Positions 38,701 through 52,444 of a DNA stretch of 64,000 bases are shown here, one piece after another. Numbering within the stretch: the stretch's first letter is position 1; every line of letters starts with the position of its first letter. The translations under genes were made by a program, and so were the position numbers. The notes below the pieces were generated by a model. The model had not been told where the DNA came from and did no database searches. It saw only the letters and a program-made list of their open reading frames with translations. The stretch is from assembly GCA_920105625.2 (NCBI GenBank), contig OV050032.1:88582542-88646541 (forward strand). Reading direction: 5' to 3'. The DNA is from Clusia tigrina. Its lineage: Eukaryota > Arthropoda > Insecta > Diptera > Clusiidae.

Positions 38701-41500
38701 CTAACTGCTATACGGTACGTACTACACCTATCAAAGTTTGCAACATACAAATGCTTGTAACTTTTTACTGGAGCGTCATAAAACCTTGAAATTTTGTAAC
38801 AATAAAGTACTCGAGCCTCTTCTCAATTTAAGTTATCGCTCAAAGCTATGCTACCCTTGAGTCCCAAGTCAAACACTGATAAAACTTCAAATGGCCCTAA
38901 CTTGTATACGGTACGTCCTACACCTATCAAAGTTTGCAACATACAAATGCTTGTAACTTTTTACTGGAGCGTCATAAAACCTTGAAATTTTGTGACAATA
39001 AAGTACTCGAGCCTCTTGTCAATTTAAGCTATCGCTCACAGCTATGCTACCCTTGAGTCCCAAATCAAACACTGATAAAACTTCCAATGGCCCTAACTTC
39101 TATACGGTACGTCCTACACCTATCAAAGTTTGCAACATACAAATGCTTGTAACTTTTTACTGGAGCGTCATAAAACCTTGAAATTTTGTAACAATAAAGT
39201 ACTCGAGCCTCTTGTCAATTTAAGCTATCGCTCAAAGCTATGCTACCCTTGAGTCCCAAATCAAACACTGATAAAACTTCAAATGGCCCTAACTTCTATA
39301 CGGTACGTCCTACACCTATCAAAGTTTGCAACATACAAATGCTTGTAACTTTTTACTGGTGCGTCATAAAACCTTGAAATTTTGTAACAATAAAGTACTC
39401 GAGCCTCTTGTCAATTTAAGCTATCGCTCAAAGCTATGCTACCCTTGAGTCCCAAATCAAACACTGATAAAACTTCAAATGGCCCTAAATTCTACCCGGT
39501 ACGTCCTACACCTATCAAAGTTTGCAACATACAAATGCTTGTAACTTTTTACTGGAGCGTCATAAATCCTTGAAATTTTGTAACAATAAAGTACTCAAGC
39601 CTCTTGTCAATTTAAGCTATCGCTCAAAGCTATGCTACCGTTGAGTCCCAAATCAAACACTGATAAAACTTCAAATGGCCCTAACTTCTATACGGTACGT
39701 CCTACACCTATCAAACTTTGCAACATACAAATGCTTGTAACTTTTTACTGGAGCGTCATAAAACCTTGAAATTTTGTGACAATAAAGTACTCGAGCCTCT
39801 TGTCAATTTAAGCTATCGCTCAAAGCTATGCTACCGTTGAGTCCCAAATCAAACACTGATAAAACTTCAAATGGCCCTAACTTCTATACGGTACGTCCTA
39901 CACCTATCAAAGTTTGCAACATACAAATGCTTGTAACTTTTTACTGGAGCGTCATAAAACCTTGAAATTTTGTAACAATAAAGTACTCGAGCCTCTTGTC
40001 AATTTAAGCAATCGCTCAAAGCTATGCTACCCTTGAGTCCCAAATCAAACACTGATAAAACTTCAAATGGCCCTAACTGCTATACGGTACGTACTACACC
40101 TATCAAAGTTTGCAACATACAAATGCTTGTAACTTTTTACTGGAGCGTCATAAAACCTTGAAATTTTGTAACAATAAAGTACTCGAGCCTCTTCTCAATT
40201 TAAGTTATCGCTCAAAGCTATGCTACCCTTGAGTCCCAAGTCAAACACTGATAAAACTTCAAATGGCCCTAACTTGTATACGGTACGTCCTACACCTATC
40301 AAAGTTTGCAACATACAAATGCTTGTAACTTTTTACTGGAGCGTCATAAAACCTTGAAATTTTGTGACAATAAAGTACTCGAGCCTCTTGTCAATTTAAG
40401 CTATCGCTCACAGCTATGCTACCCTTGAGTCCCAAATCAAACACTGATAAAACTTCCAATGGCCCTAACTTCTATACGGTACGTCCTACACCTATCAAAG
40501 TTTGCAACATACAAATTCTTGTAACTTTTTACTGGAGCGTCATAAAACCTTGAAATTTTGTAACAATAAAGTACTCGAGCCTCTTGTCAATTTAAGCTAT
40601 CGCTCAAAGCTATGCTACCCTTGAGTCCCAAATCAAACACTGATAAAACTTCAAATGGCCCTAACTTCTATACGGTACGTCCTACACCTATCAAAGTTTG
40701 CAACATACAAATGCTTGTAACTTTTTACTGGGGCGTCATAAAACCTTGAAATTTTGTAACAATAAAGTACTCGAGCCTCTTGTCAATTTAAGCTATCGCT
40801 CAAAGCTATGCTACCCTTGAGTCCCAAATCAAACACTGATAAAACTTCAAATGGCCCTAAATTCTACCCGGTACGTCCTACACCTATCAAAGTTTGCAAC
40901 ATACAAATGCTTGTAACTTTTTACTGGAGCGTCATAAATCCTTGAAATTTTGTAACAATAAAGTACTCAAGCCTCTTGTCAATTTAAGCTATCGCTCAAA
41001 GCTATGCTACCCTTGAGTCCCAAATCAAACACTGATAAAACTTCAAATGGCCCTAACTTCTATACGGTACGTCCTACACCTATCAAAGTTTGCAACATAC
41101 AAATGCTTGTAACTTTTTACTGGAGCGTCATAAAACCTTGAAATTTTGTGACAATAAAGTACTCGAGCCTCTTGTCAATTTAAGCTATCGCTCAAAGCTA
41201 TGCTACCGTTGAGTCCCAAATCAAACACTGATAAAACTTCAAATGGCCCTAACTTCTATACGGTACGTCCTACACCTATCAAAGTTTGCAACATACAAAT
41301 GCTTGTAACTTTTTACTGGAGCGTCATAAAACCTTGAAATTTTATAACAATAAAGTACTCGAGCCTCTTGTCAATTTAAGCTATCGCTAAAGCTATGCTA
41401 CCCTTGAGTCGTTGTAACAATAAAGTACTCGAGCTTCTTGTCAATTTAAGCAATCGCTCAAAGCTGTGCTACCCTTGAGTCCCAAATCAAACACTGATAA
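35760..41500 (+). repeat. 5.7-kb segmental block, copy 1
   Basis: The block is repeated at about 46415-51960. The offset is 10655 up to about 37.1 kb (ATTCTACCC 35824 and 46479; AACTGCTAT 36411 and 47066) and 10459 afterwards (TTTATAAC 37481 and 47940; ATGCTTGAAAC 37701 and 48160; CTGGGGCGT 40730 and 51189). The change of 196 means the later copy lacks one monomer. Inside, 38.35-39.7 and 39.7-41.1 kb form a 1372-bp (7 x 196) tandem HOR (AAACTTTGC 38341 and 39713; AACTGCTAT 38707 and 40079). Composite junctions: 35769, 36035, 36301, 37547, 38009 and 41411. Private bases include CATAGAAATG near 36184, AAATTCTTG near 40514 and GCTGTGC near 41464. Confidence 0.92.
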
Positions 41501-44500
41501 AACTTCAAATGGCCCTAACTTCTATACGGTACGTCCTACACCTATCAAAGTTTGCAACATACAAATGCTTGTAACTTTTTACTGGAGCGTCATAAAACCT
41601 TGAAATTTTGTGACAATAAAGTACTCGAGCCTCTTGTCAATTTAAGCTATCGCTCAAAGCTATGCTACCGTTGAGTCCCAAATCAAACACTGATAAAACT
41701 TCAAATGGCCCTAACTTCTATACGGTACGTCCTACACCTATCAAAGTTTGCAACATACAAATGCTTGTAACTTTTTACTGGAGCGTCATAAAACCTTGAA
41801 ATTTTGTAACAATAAAGTACTCGAGCCTCTTGTCAATTTAAGCTATCGCTAAAGCTATGCTACCCTTGAGTCGTTGTAACAATAAAGTACTCGAGCCTCT
41901 TGTCAATTTAAGTAATCGCTCAAAGCTATTCTACCCTTGAGTCCCAAATCAAACACTGATAAAACTTCAAATGGCCCTAACTTCTATACGGTACGTCCTA
42001 CACCTATCAAAGTTTGCAACATACAAATGCTTGTAACTTTTTACTGGAGCGTCATAAAACCTTGAAATTGTGTAACAATAAAGTACTCGAGCCTCTTGTC
42101 AATTTAAGCTATCGCTAAAGCTATGCTACCCTTGAGTCGTTGTAACAATAAAGTACTCGAGCCTCTTGTCAATTTAAGCAATCGCTCAAAGCTATGCTAC
42201 CCTTGAGTCCCAAATCAAACACTGATAAAACTTCAAATGGCCCTAAATTCTACACGGTACGTCCTACACCTATCAAAGTTTGCAACATACAAATGCTTGT
42301 AACTTTTTACTGGAGCGTCATAAAACCTTGAAATTGTGTAACAATAAAGTACTCGAGCCTCTTGTCAATTTAATCTATCGCTAAAGCTATGCTACCCTTG
42401 AGTCGTTGTAACAATAAAGTACTCGAGCCTCTTGTCAATTTAAGCAATCGCTCAAAGCTATGCTACCCTTGAGTCCCAAATCAAACACTGATAAAACTTC
42501 AAATGGCCCTAACTGCTATACGGTACGTACTACACCTATCAAAGTTTGCAACATACAAATGCTTGTAACTTTTTACTGGAGCGTCATAAAACCTTGAAAT
42601 TTTGTAACAATAAAGTACTCGAGCCTCTTCTCAATTTAAGTTATCGCTCAAAGCTATGCTACCCTTGAGTCCTAAGTCAAACACTGATAAAACTTCAAAT
42701 GGCCCTAACTTGTATACGGTACGTCCTACACCTATCAAAGTTTGCAACATACAAATGCTTGTAACTTTTTACTGGAGCGTCATAAAACCTTGAAATTTTG
42801 TGACAATAAAGTGCTCGAGCCTCTTGTCAATTTAAGCTATCGCTCACAGCTATGCTACCCTTGAGTCCCAAATCAAACACTGATAAAACTTCCAATGGCC
42901 CTAACTTCTATACGGTACGTCCTACACCTATCAAAGTTTGCAACATACAAATGCTTGTAACTTTTTACTGGAGCGTCATAAAACCTTGAAATTTTGTAAC
43001 AATAAAGTACTCGAGCCTCTTGTCAATTTAAGCTATCGCTCAAAGCTATGCTACCCTTGAGTCCCAAATCAAACACTGATAAAACTTCAAATGGCCCTGA
43101 CTTTTATACGGTACGTACTACACCTATCAAAGTTTGCAACATACAAATGCTTGTAACTTTTTACTGGAGCGTCATAAAACCTTGAAATTTTGTAACAATA
43201 AAGTACTCGAGCCTCTTGTCAATTTAAGCTATCGCTCAAAGCTATGCTACCGTTGAGTCCCAAATCAAACACTGATAAAACTTCAAATGGCCCTAACTTC
43301 TATACGGTACGTCCTACACCTATCAAAGTTTGCAACATACAAATGCTTGTAACTTTTTACTGGAGCGTCATAAAACCTTGAAATTTTGTAACAATAAAGT
43401 ACTCGAGCCTCTTGTCAATTTAAGCTATCGCTAAAGCTATGCTACCCTTGAGTCGTTGTAACAATAAAGTACTCGAGCCTCTTGTCAATTTAAGTAATCG
43501 CTCAAAGCTATTCTACCCTTGAGTCCCAAATCAAACACTGATAAAACTTCAAATGGCCCTAACTTCTATACGGTACGTCCTACACCTATCAAAGTTTGCA
43601 ACATACAAATGCTTGTAACTTTTTACTGGAGCGTCATAAAACCTTGAAATTGTGTAACAATAAAGTACTCGAGCCTCTTGTCAATTTAAGCTATCGCTAA
43701 AGCTATGCTACCCTTGAGTCGTTGTAACAATAAAGTACTCGAGCCTCTTGTCAATTTAAGCAATCGCTCAAAGCTATGCTACCCTTGAGTCCCAAATCAA
43801 ACACTGATAAAACTTCAAATGGCCCTAAATTCTACACGGTACGTCCTACACCTATCAAAGTTTGCAACATACAAATGCTTGTAACTTTTTACTGGAGCGT
43901 CATAAAACCTTGAAATTGTGTAACAATAAAGTACTCGAGCCTCTTGTCAATTTAATCTATCGCTAAAGCTATGCTACCCTTGAGTCGTTGTAACAATAAA
44001 GTACTCGAGCCTCTTGTCAATTTAAGCAATCGCTCAAAGCTATGCTACCCTTGAGTCCCAAATCAAACACTGATAAAACTTCAAATGGCCCTAACTGCTA
44101 TACGGTACGTACTACACCTATCAAAGTTTGCAACATACAAATGCTTGTAACTTTTTACTGGAGCGTCATAAAACCTTGAAATTTTGTAACAATAAAGTAC
44201 TCGAGCCTCTTCTCAATTTAAGTTATCGCTCAAAGCTATGCTACCCTTGAGTCCTAAGTCAAACACTGATAAAACTTCAAATGGCCCTAACTTCTATACG
44301 GTACGTCCTACACCTATCAAAGTTTGGAACATACAAATGCTTGTAACTTTTTACTGGAGCGTCATAAAACCTTGAAATTTTGTGACAATAAAGTGCTCGA
44401 GCCTTTTGTCAATTTAAGCTATCGCTCACAGCTATGCTACCCTTGAGTCCCAAATCAAACACTGATAAAACTTCAAATGGCCCTAACTTCTATACGGTAC

Positions 44501-46410
44501 GTCCTACACCTATCAAAGTTTGCAACATACAAATGCTTGTAACTTTTTACTGGAGCGTCATAAAACCTTGAAATTTTGTAACAATAAAGTACTCGAGCCT
44601 CTTGTCAATTTAAGCTATCGCTCAAAGCTATGCTACCCTTGAGTCCCAAATCAAACACTGATAAAACTTCAAATGGCCCTGACTTTTATACGGTACGTAC
44701 TACACCTATCAAAGTTTGCAACATACAAATGCTTGTAACTTTTTACTGGAGCGTCATAAAACCTTGAAATTTTGTAACAATAAAGTACTCGAGCCTCTTG
44801 TCAATTTAAGCTATCGCTCAAAGCTATGCTACCCTTGAGTCCCAAATTAAACACTGATAAAACTTCAAATGGCCCTAACTTCTATACGGTACGTCCTACA
44901 CCTATAAAAGTTTGCAACATACAAATGCTTGTAACTTTTTACTGGAGCGTCATAAAACCTTGAAATTTTGTGACAATAAAGTACTCGAGCCTCTTGTCAA
45001 TTTAAGCTATCGCTCAAAGCTATGCTACCGTTGAGTCCCAAATCAAACACTGATAAAACTTCAAATGGCCCTAACTTCTATACGGTACGTCCTACACCTA
45101 TCAAAGTTTGCAACATACAAATGCTTGTAACTTTTTACTGGAGCGTCATAAAACCTTGAAATTTTGTAACAATAAAGTACTCGAGCCTCTTGTCAATTTA
45201 AGCTATCGCTAAAGCTATGCTACCCTTGCGTCGTTGTAACAATAAAGTACTCGAGCCTCTTGTCAATTTAAGTAATCGCTCAAAGCTATTCTACCCTTGA
45301 GTCCCAAATCAAACACTGATAAAACTTCAAATGGCCCTAACTTCTATACGGTACGTCCTACACCTATCAAAGTTTGCAACATACAAATGCTTGTAACTTT
45401 TTACTGGAGCGTCATAAAACCTTGAAATTGTGTAACAATAAAGTACTCGAGCCTCTTGTCAATTTAAGCTATCGCTAAAGCTATGCTACCCTTGAGTCGT
45501 TGTAACAATAAAGTACTCGAGCCTCTTGTCAATTTAAGCAATCGCTCAAAGCTATGCTACCCTTGAGTCCCAAATCAAACACTGATAAAACTTCAAATGG
45601 CCCTAAATTCTACACGGTACGTCCTACACCTATCAAAGTTTGCAACATACAAATGCTTGTAACTTTTTACTGGAGCGTCATAAAACCTTGAAATTGTGTA
45701 ACAATAAAGTACTCGAGCCTCTTGTCAATTTAATCTATCGCTAAAGCTATGCTACCCTTGAGTCGTTGTAACAATAAAGTACTCGAGCCTCTTGTCAATT
45801 TAAGCAATCGCTCAAAGCTATGCTACCCTTGAGTCCCAACTCAAACACTGATAAAACTTCAAATGGCCCTAACTGCTATACGGTACGTACTACACCTATC
45901 AAAGTTTGCAACATACAAATGCTTGTAACTTTTTACTGGAGCGTCATAAAACCTTGAAATTTTGTAACAATAAAGTACTCGAGCCTCTTCTCAATTTAAG
46001 TTATCGCTCAAAGCTATGCTACCCTTGAGTCCTAAGTCAAACACTGATAAAACTTCAAATGGCCCTAACTTGTATACGGTACGTCCTACACCTATCAAAG
46101 TTTGCAACATACAAATGCTTGTAACTTTTTACTGGAGCGTCATAAAACCTTGAAATTTTGTGACAATAAAGTACTCGAGCCTCTTGTCAATTTAAGCTAT
46201 CGCTCACAGCTATGCTACCCTTGAGTCCCAAATCAAACACTGATAAAACTTCCAATGGCCCTAACTTCTATACGGTACGTCCTACACCTATCAAAGTTTG
46301 CAACATACAAATGCTTGTAACTTTTTACTGGAGCGTCATAAAACCTTGAAATTTTGTAACAATAAAGTACTCGAGCCTCTTGTCAATTTAAGCTATCGCT
46401 CAAAGCTATG
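41500..46410 (+). repeat. Array of 1778-bp HORs, one copy short by a monomer
   Basis: ATTCTACCC lies at 41928, 43510 and 45288. The second interval is 1778; the first is 1582, exactly one 196-bp monomer fewer. The missing unit is the CTATAAAAG/GTGAC monomer: after GACTTTTA (43099), the sequence passes from GTAAC directly to TACCGTTGAG near 43250. Composite triplets have junctions at 41873, 42139, 42405; 43455, 43721, 43987; and 45233, 45499, 45765. Each triplet is spaced at 266 bp, and the order is as in 33439-35216. Confidence 0.92.
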
Positions 46411-46424
46411 CTACCCTTGCGTCG
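46391..46424 (+). other. Hybrid recombination junction (plain monomer joined to composite)
   Basis: All other composites with a GTTG junction have the 1-bp deletion CGCTAAAGC before it. This one reads CGCTCAAAGC and then TTGCGTCGTTG. The left part matches a simple monomer of the preceding HOR and the right part matches the composite at 35.77 kb. The switch must lie between the deletion site (about 46401) and the rare C (46420). It coincides with the start of the 5.7-kb duplicated block, as an unequal crossover predicts. The interval between ATTCTACCC markers here is 1191 = 266 + 266 + 267 + 2 x 196, confirming the retained base. Confidence 0.9.
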
Positions 46425-49400
46425 TTGTAACAATAAAGTACTCGAGCCTCTTGTCAATTTAAGTAATCGCTCAAAGCTATTCTACCCTTGAGTCCCAAAT
46501 CAAACACTGATAAAACTTCAAATGGCCCTAACTTCTATACGGTACGTCCTACACCTATCAAAGTTTGCAACATACAAATGCTTGTAACTTTTTACTGGAG
46601 CGTCATAAAACCTTGAAATTGTGTAACAATAAAGTACTCGAGCCTCTTGTCAATTTAAGCTATCGCTAAAGCTATGCTACCCTTGAGTCGTTGTAACAAT
46701 AAAGTACTCGAGCCTCTTGTCAATTTAAGCAATCGCTCAAAGCTATGCTACCCTTGAGTCCCAAATCAAACACTGATAAAACTTCAAATGGCCCTAAATT
46801 CTACACGGTACGTCCTACACCTATCAAAGTTTGCAACATACAAATGCTTGTAACTTTTTACTGGAGCGTCATAAAACCTTGAAATTGTGTAACAATAAAG
46901 TACTCGAGCCTCTTGTCAATTTAATCTATCGCTAAAGCTATGCTACCCTTGAGTCGTTGTAACAATAAAGTACTCGAGCCTCTTGTCAATTTAAGCAATC
47001 GCTCAAAGCTATGCTACCCTTGAGTCCCAAATCAAACACTGATAAAACTTCAAATGGCCCTAACTGCTATACGGTACGTACTACACCTATCAAAGTTTGC
47101 AACATACAAATGCTTGTAACTTTTTACTGGAGCGTCATAAAACCTTGAAATTTTGTAACAATAAAGTACTCGAGCCTCTTCTCAATTTAAGTTATCGCTC
47201 AAAGCTATGCTACCCTTGAGTCCTAAGTCAAACACTGATAAAACTTCAAATGGCCCTAACTTGTATACGGTACGTCCTACACCTATCAAAGTTTGCAACA
47301 TACAAATGCTTGTAACTTTTTACTGGAGCGTCATAAAACCTTGAAATTTTGTGACAATAAAGTACTCGAGCCTCTTGTCAATTTAAGCTATCGCTCACAG
47401 CTATGCTACCCTTGAGTCCCAAATCAAACACTGATAAAACTTCCAATGGCCCTAACTTCTATACGGTACGTCCTACACCTATCAAAGTTTGCAACATACA
47501 AATGCTTGTAACTTTTTACTGGAGCGTCATAAAACCTTGAAATTTTGTAACAATAAAGTACTCGAGCCTCTTGTCAATTTAAGCTATCGCTCAAAGCTAT
47601 GCTACCCTTGAGTCCCAAATCAAACACTGATAAAACTTCAAATGGCCCTAAATTCTACCCGGTACGTCCTACACCTATCAAAGTTTGCAACATACAAATG
47701 CTTGTAACTTTTTACTGGAGCGTCATAAATCCTTGAAATTTTGTAACAATAAAGTACTCAAGCCTCTTGTCAATTTAAGCTATCGCTCAAAGCTATGCTA
47801 CCGTTGAGTCCCAAATCAAACACTGATAAAACTTCAAATGGCCCTAACTTCTATACGGTACGTCCTACACCTATCAAAGTTTGCAACATACAAATGCTTG
47901 TAACTTTTTACTGGAGCGTCATAAAACCTTGAAATTTTATAACAATAAAGTACTCGAGCCTCTTGTCAATTTAAGCTATCGCTAAAGCTATGCTACCCTT
48001 GAGTCGTTGTAACAATAAAGTACTCGAGCTTCTTGTCAATTTAAGCAATCGCTCAAAGCTATGCTACCCTTGAGTCCCAAATCAAACACTGATAAAACTT
48101 CAAATGGCCCTAACTTCTATACGGTACGTCCTACACCTATCAAAGTTTGCAACATACAAATGCTTGAAACTTTTTACTGGAGCGTCATAAAACCTTGAAA
48201 TTTTGTAACAATAAAGTACTCGAGCCTCTTGTCAATTTAAGCTATCGCTCAAAGCTATGTTACCCTTGAGTCCCAAATCAAACACTGATAAAACTTCAAA
48301 TGGCCCTAACTTCTATACGGTACGTCCTACACCTATCAAAGTTTGCAACATACAAATGCTTGTAACTTTTTACTGGAGCGTCATAAAACCTTGAAATTGT
48401 GTAACAATAAAGTACTCGAGCCTCTTGTCAATTTAAGCTATCGCTAAAGCTATGCTACCCTTGAGTCGTTGTAACAATAAAGTACTCGAGCCTCTTGTCA
48501 ATTTAAGCAATCGCTCAAAGCTATGCTACCCTTGAGTCCCAAATCAAACACTGATAAAACTTCAAATGGCCCTAAATTCTACACGGTACGTCCTACACCT
48601 ATCAAAGTTTGCAACATACAAATGCTTGTAACTTTTTACTGGAGCGTCATAAAACCTTGAAATTGTGTAACAATAAAGTACTCGAGCCTCTTGTCAATTT
48701 AAGCAATCGCTCAAAGCTATGCTACCCTTGAGTCCCAAATCAAACACTGATAAAACTTCAAATGGCCCTAACTTCTATACGGTACGTCCTACACCTATCA
48801 AACTTTGCAACATACAAATGCTTGTAACTTTTTACTGGAGCGTCATAAAACCTTGAAATTTTGTGACAATAAAGTACTCGAGCCTCTTGTCAATTTAAGC
48901 TATCGCTCAAAGCTATGCTACCGTTGAGTCCCAAATCAAACACTGATAAAACTTCAAATGGCCCTAACTTCTATACGGTACGTCCTACACTTATCAAAGT
49001 TTGCAACATACAAATGCTTGTAACTTTTTACTGGAGCGTCATAAAACCTTGAAATTTTGTAACAATAAAGTACTCGAGCCTCTTGTCAATTTAAGCAATC
49101 GCTCAAAGCTATGCTACCCTTGAGTCCCAAATCAAACACTGATAAAACTTCAAATGGCCCTAACTGCTATACGGTACGTACTACACCTATCAAAGTTTGC
49201 AACATACAAATGCTTGTAACTTTTTACTGGAGCGTCATAAAACCTTGAAATTTTGTAACAATAAAGTACTCGAGCCTCTTCTCAATTTAAGTTATCGCTC
49301 AAAGCTATGCTACCCTTGAGTCCCAAGTCAAACACTGATAAAACTTCAAATGGCCCTAACTTGTATACGGTACGTCCTACACCTATCAAAGTTTGCAACA

Positions 49401-51960
49401 TACAAATGCTTGTAACTTTTTACTGGAGCGTCATAAAACCTTGAAATTTTGTGACAATAAAGTACTCGAGCCTCTTGTCAATTTAAGCTATCGCTCACAG
49501 CTATGCTACCCTTGAGTCCCAAATCAAACACTGATAAAACTTCCAATGGCCCTAACTTCTATACGGTACGTCCTACACCTATCAAAGTTTGCAACATACA
49601 AATGCTTGTAACTTTTTACTGGAGCGTCATAAAACCTTGAAATTTTGTAACAATAAAGTACTCGAGCCTCTTGTCAATTTAAGCTATCGCTCAAAGCTAT
49701 GCTACCCTTGAGTCCCAAATCAAACACTGATAAAACTTCAAATGGCCCTAACTTCTATACGGTACGTCCTACACCTATCAAAGTTTGCAACATACAAATG
49801 CTTGTAACTTTTTACTGGTGCGTCATAAAACCTTGAAATTTTGTAACAATAAAGTACTCGAGCCTCTTGTCAATTTAAGCTATCGCTCAAAGCTATGCTA
49901 CCCTTGAGTCCCAAATCAAACACTGATAAAACTTCAAATGGCCCTAAATTCTACCCGGTACGTCCTACACCTATCAAAGTTTGCAACATACAAATGCTTG
50001 TAACTTTTTACTGGAGCGTCATAAATCCTTGAAATTTTGTAACAATAAAGTACTCAAGCCTCTTGTCAATTTAAGCTATCGCTCAAAGCTATGCTACCGT
50101 TGAGTCCCAAATCAAACACTGATAAAACTTCAAATGGCCCTAACTTCTATACGGTACGTCCTACACCTATCAAACTTTGCAACATACAAATGCTTGTAAC
50201 TTTTTACTGGAGCGTCATAAAACCTTGAAATTTTGTGACAATAAAGTACTCGAGCCTCTTGTCAATTTAAGCTATCGCTCAAAGCTATGCTACCGTTGAG
50301 TCCCAAATCAAACACTGATAAAACTTCAAATGGCCCTAACTTCTATACGGTACGTCCTACACCTATCAAAGTTTGCAACATACAAATGCTTGTAACTTTT
50401 TACTGGAGCGTCATAAAACCTTGAAATTTTGTAACAATAAAGTACTCGAGCCTCTTGTCAATTTAAGCAATCGCTCAAAGCTATGCTACCCTTGAGTCCC
50501 AAATCAAACACTGATAAAACTTCAAATGGCCCTAACTGCTATACGGTACGTACTACACCTATCAAAGTTTGCAACATACAAATGCTTGTAACTTTTTACT
50601 GGAGCGTCATAAAACCTTGAAATTTTGTAACAATAAAGTACTCGAGCCTCTTCTCAATTTAAGTTATCGCTCAAAGCTATGCTACCCTTGAGTCCCAAGT
50701 CAAACACTGATAAAACTTCAAATGGCCCTAACTTGTATACGGTACGTCCTACACCTATCAAAGTTTGCAACATACAAATGCTTGTAACTTTTTACTGGAG
50801 CGTCATAAAACCTTGAAATTTTGTGACAATAAAGTACTCGAGCCTCTTGTCAATTTAAGCTATCGCTCACAGCTATGCTACCCTTGAGTCCCAAATCAAA
50901 CACTGATAAAACTTCCAATGGCCCTAACTTCTATACGGTACGTCCTACACCTATCAAAGTTTGCAACATACAAATGCTTGTAACTTTTTACTGGAGCGTC
51001 ATAAAACCTTGAAATTTTGTAACAATAAAGTACTCGAGCCTCTTGTCAATTTAAGCTATCGCTCAAAGCTATGCTACCCTTGAGTCCCAAATCAAACACT
51101 GATAAAACTTCAAATGGCCCTAACTTCTATACGGTACGTCCTACACCTATCAAAGTTTGCAACATACAAATGCTTGTAACTTTTTACTGGGGCGTCATAA
51201 AACCTTGAAATTTTGTAACAATAAAGTACTCGAGCCTCTTGTCAATTTAAGCTATCGCTCAAAGCTATGCTACCCTTGAGTCCCAAATCAAACACTGATA
51301 AAACTTCAAATGGCCCTAAATTCTACCCGGTACGTCCTACACCTATCAAAGTTTGCAACATACAAATGCTTGTAACTTTTTACTGGAGCGTCATAAATCC
51401 TTGAAATTTTGTTACAATAAAGTACACGAGCCTCTTGTCAATTTAAGCTATCGCTCAAAGCTATGCTACCCTTGAGTCCCAAATCAAACACTGATAAAAC
51501 TTCAAATGGCCCTAACTTCTATACGGTACGTCCTACACCTATCAAAGTTTGCAACATACAAATGCTTGTAACTTTTTACTGGAGCGTCATAAAACCTTGA
51601 AATTTTGTGACAATAAAGTACTCGAGCCTCTTGTCAATTTAAGCTATCGCTCAAAGCTATGCTACCGTTGAGTCCCAAATCAAACACTGATAAAACTTCA
51701 AATGGCCCTAACTTCTATACGGTACGTCCTACACCTATCAAAGTTTGCAACATACAAATGCTTGTAACTTTTTACTGGAGCGTCATAAAACCTTGAAATT
51801 TTATAACAATAAAGTACTCGAGCCTCTTGTCAATTTAAGCTATCGCTAAAGCTATGCTACCCTTGAGTCGTTGTAACAATAAAGTACTCGAGCTTCTTGT
51901 CAATTTAAGCAATCGCTCAAAGCTATGCTACCCTTGAGTCCCAAATCAAACACTGATAAA
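46411..51960 (+). repeat. 5.7-kb segmental block, copy 2
   Basis: Near-perfect copy of 35760-41500. It starts at a hybrid composite (46391-46424) and ends near 51.96 kb, where copy 1 reads ATGCTTGTAAC and copy 2 reads ATGCTTGAAAC. One monomer is absent between TACCCGG (47656) and TTTATAAC (47940): the spacing is 284, against 480 in copy 1 and at 51324-51804. The 1372-bp tandem repeat is retained (48.8-50.2 and 50.2-51.5 kb). I noticed only a handful of single-base differences, for example TTTGTTACAATAAAGTACAC near 51409. Composite junctions: 46424, 46690, 46956, 48006, 48468 and 51870. Confidence 0.92.
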
Positions 51961-52444
51961 ACTTCAAATGGCCCTAACTTCTATACGGTACGTCCTACAC
52001 CTATCAAAGTTTGCAACATACAAATGCTTGAAACTTTTTACTGGAGCGTCATAAAACCTTGAAATTTTGTAACAATAAAGTACTCGAGCCTCTTGTCAAT
52101 TTAAGCTATCGCTCAAAGCTATGTTACCCTTGAGTCCCAAATCAAACACTGATAAAACTTCAAATGGCCCTAACTTCTATACGGTACGTCCTACACCTAT
52201 CAAAAATTGCAACATACAAATGCTTGTAACTTTTTACTGGAGCGTCATAAAACCTTGAAATTGTGTAACAATAAAGTACTCGAGCCTCTTGTCAATTTAA
52301 GCTATCGCTAAAGCTATGCTACCCTTGAGTCGTCGTAACAATAAAGTACTCGAGCCTCTTGTCAATTTAAGCAATCGCTCAAAGCTATGCTACCCTTGAG
52401 TCCCAAATCAAACACTGATAAAACTTCAAATGGCCCTAAATTCT
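51961..52444 (+). repeat. Link segment repeating 48.1-48.6 kb
   Basis: ATGCTTGAAAC (52024) and CTATGTTACCC (near 52121) repeat 48160 and its neighbour at offset 3864. A composite with the rare junction GAGTCGTCG lies at 52332, and a private CAAAAATTGC near 52202. The offset 3864 also joins TTTATAAC 47940 with 51804 and 37481 with 41345. Confidence 0.87.

Noticed and set aside
38000..52000. Inverted satellite blocks or palindromic array arms
   Set aside because: Every landmark I followed (TTGTAACTTTTT, GTACTCGAG, CTTGAGTCC) keeps the same orientation through the window.
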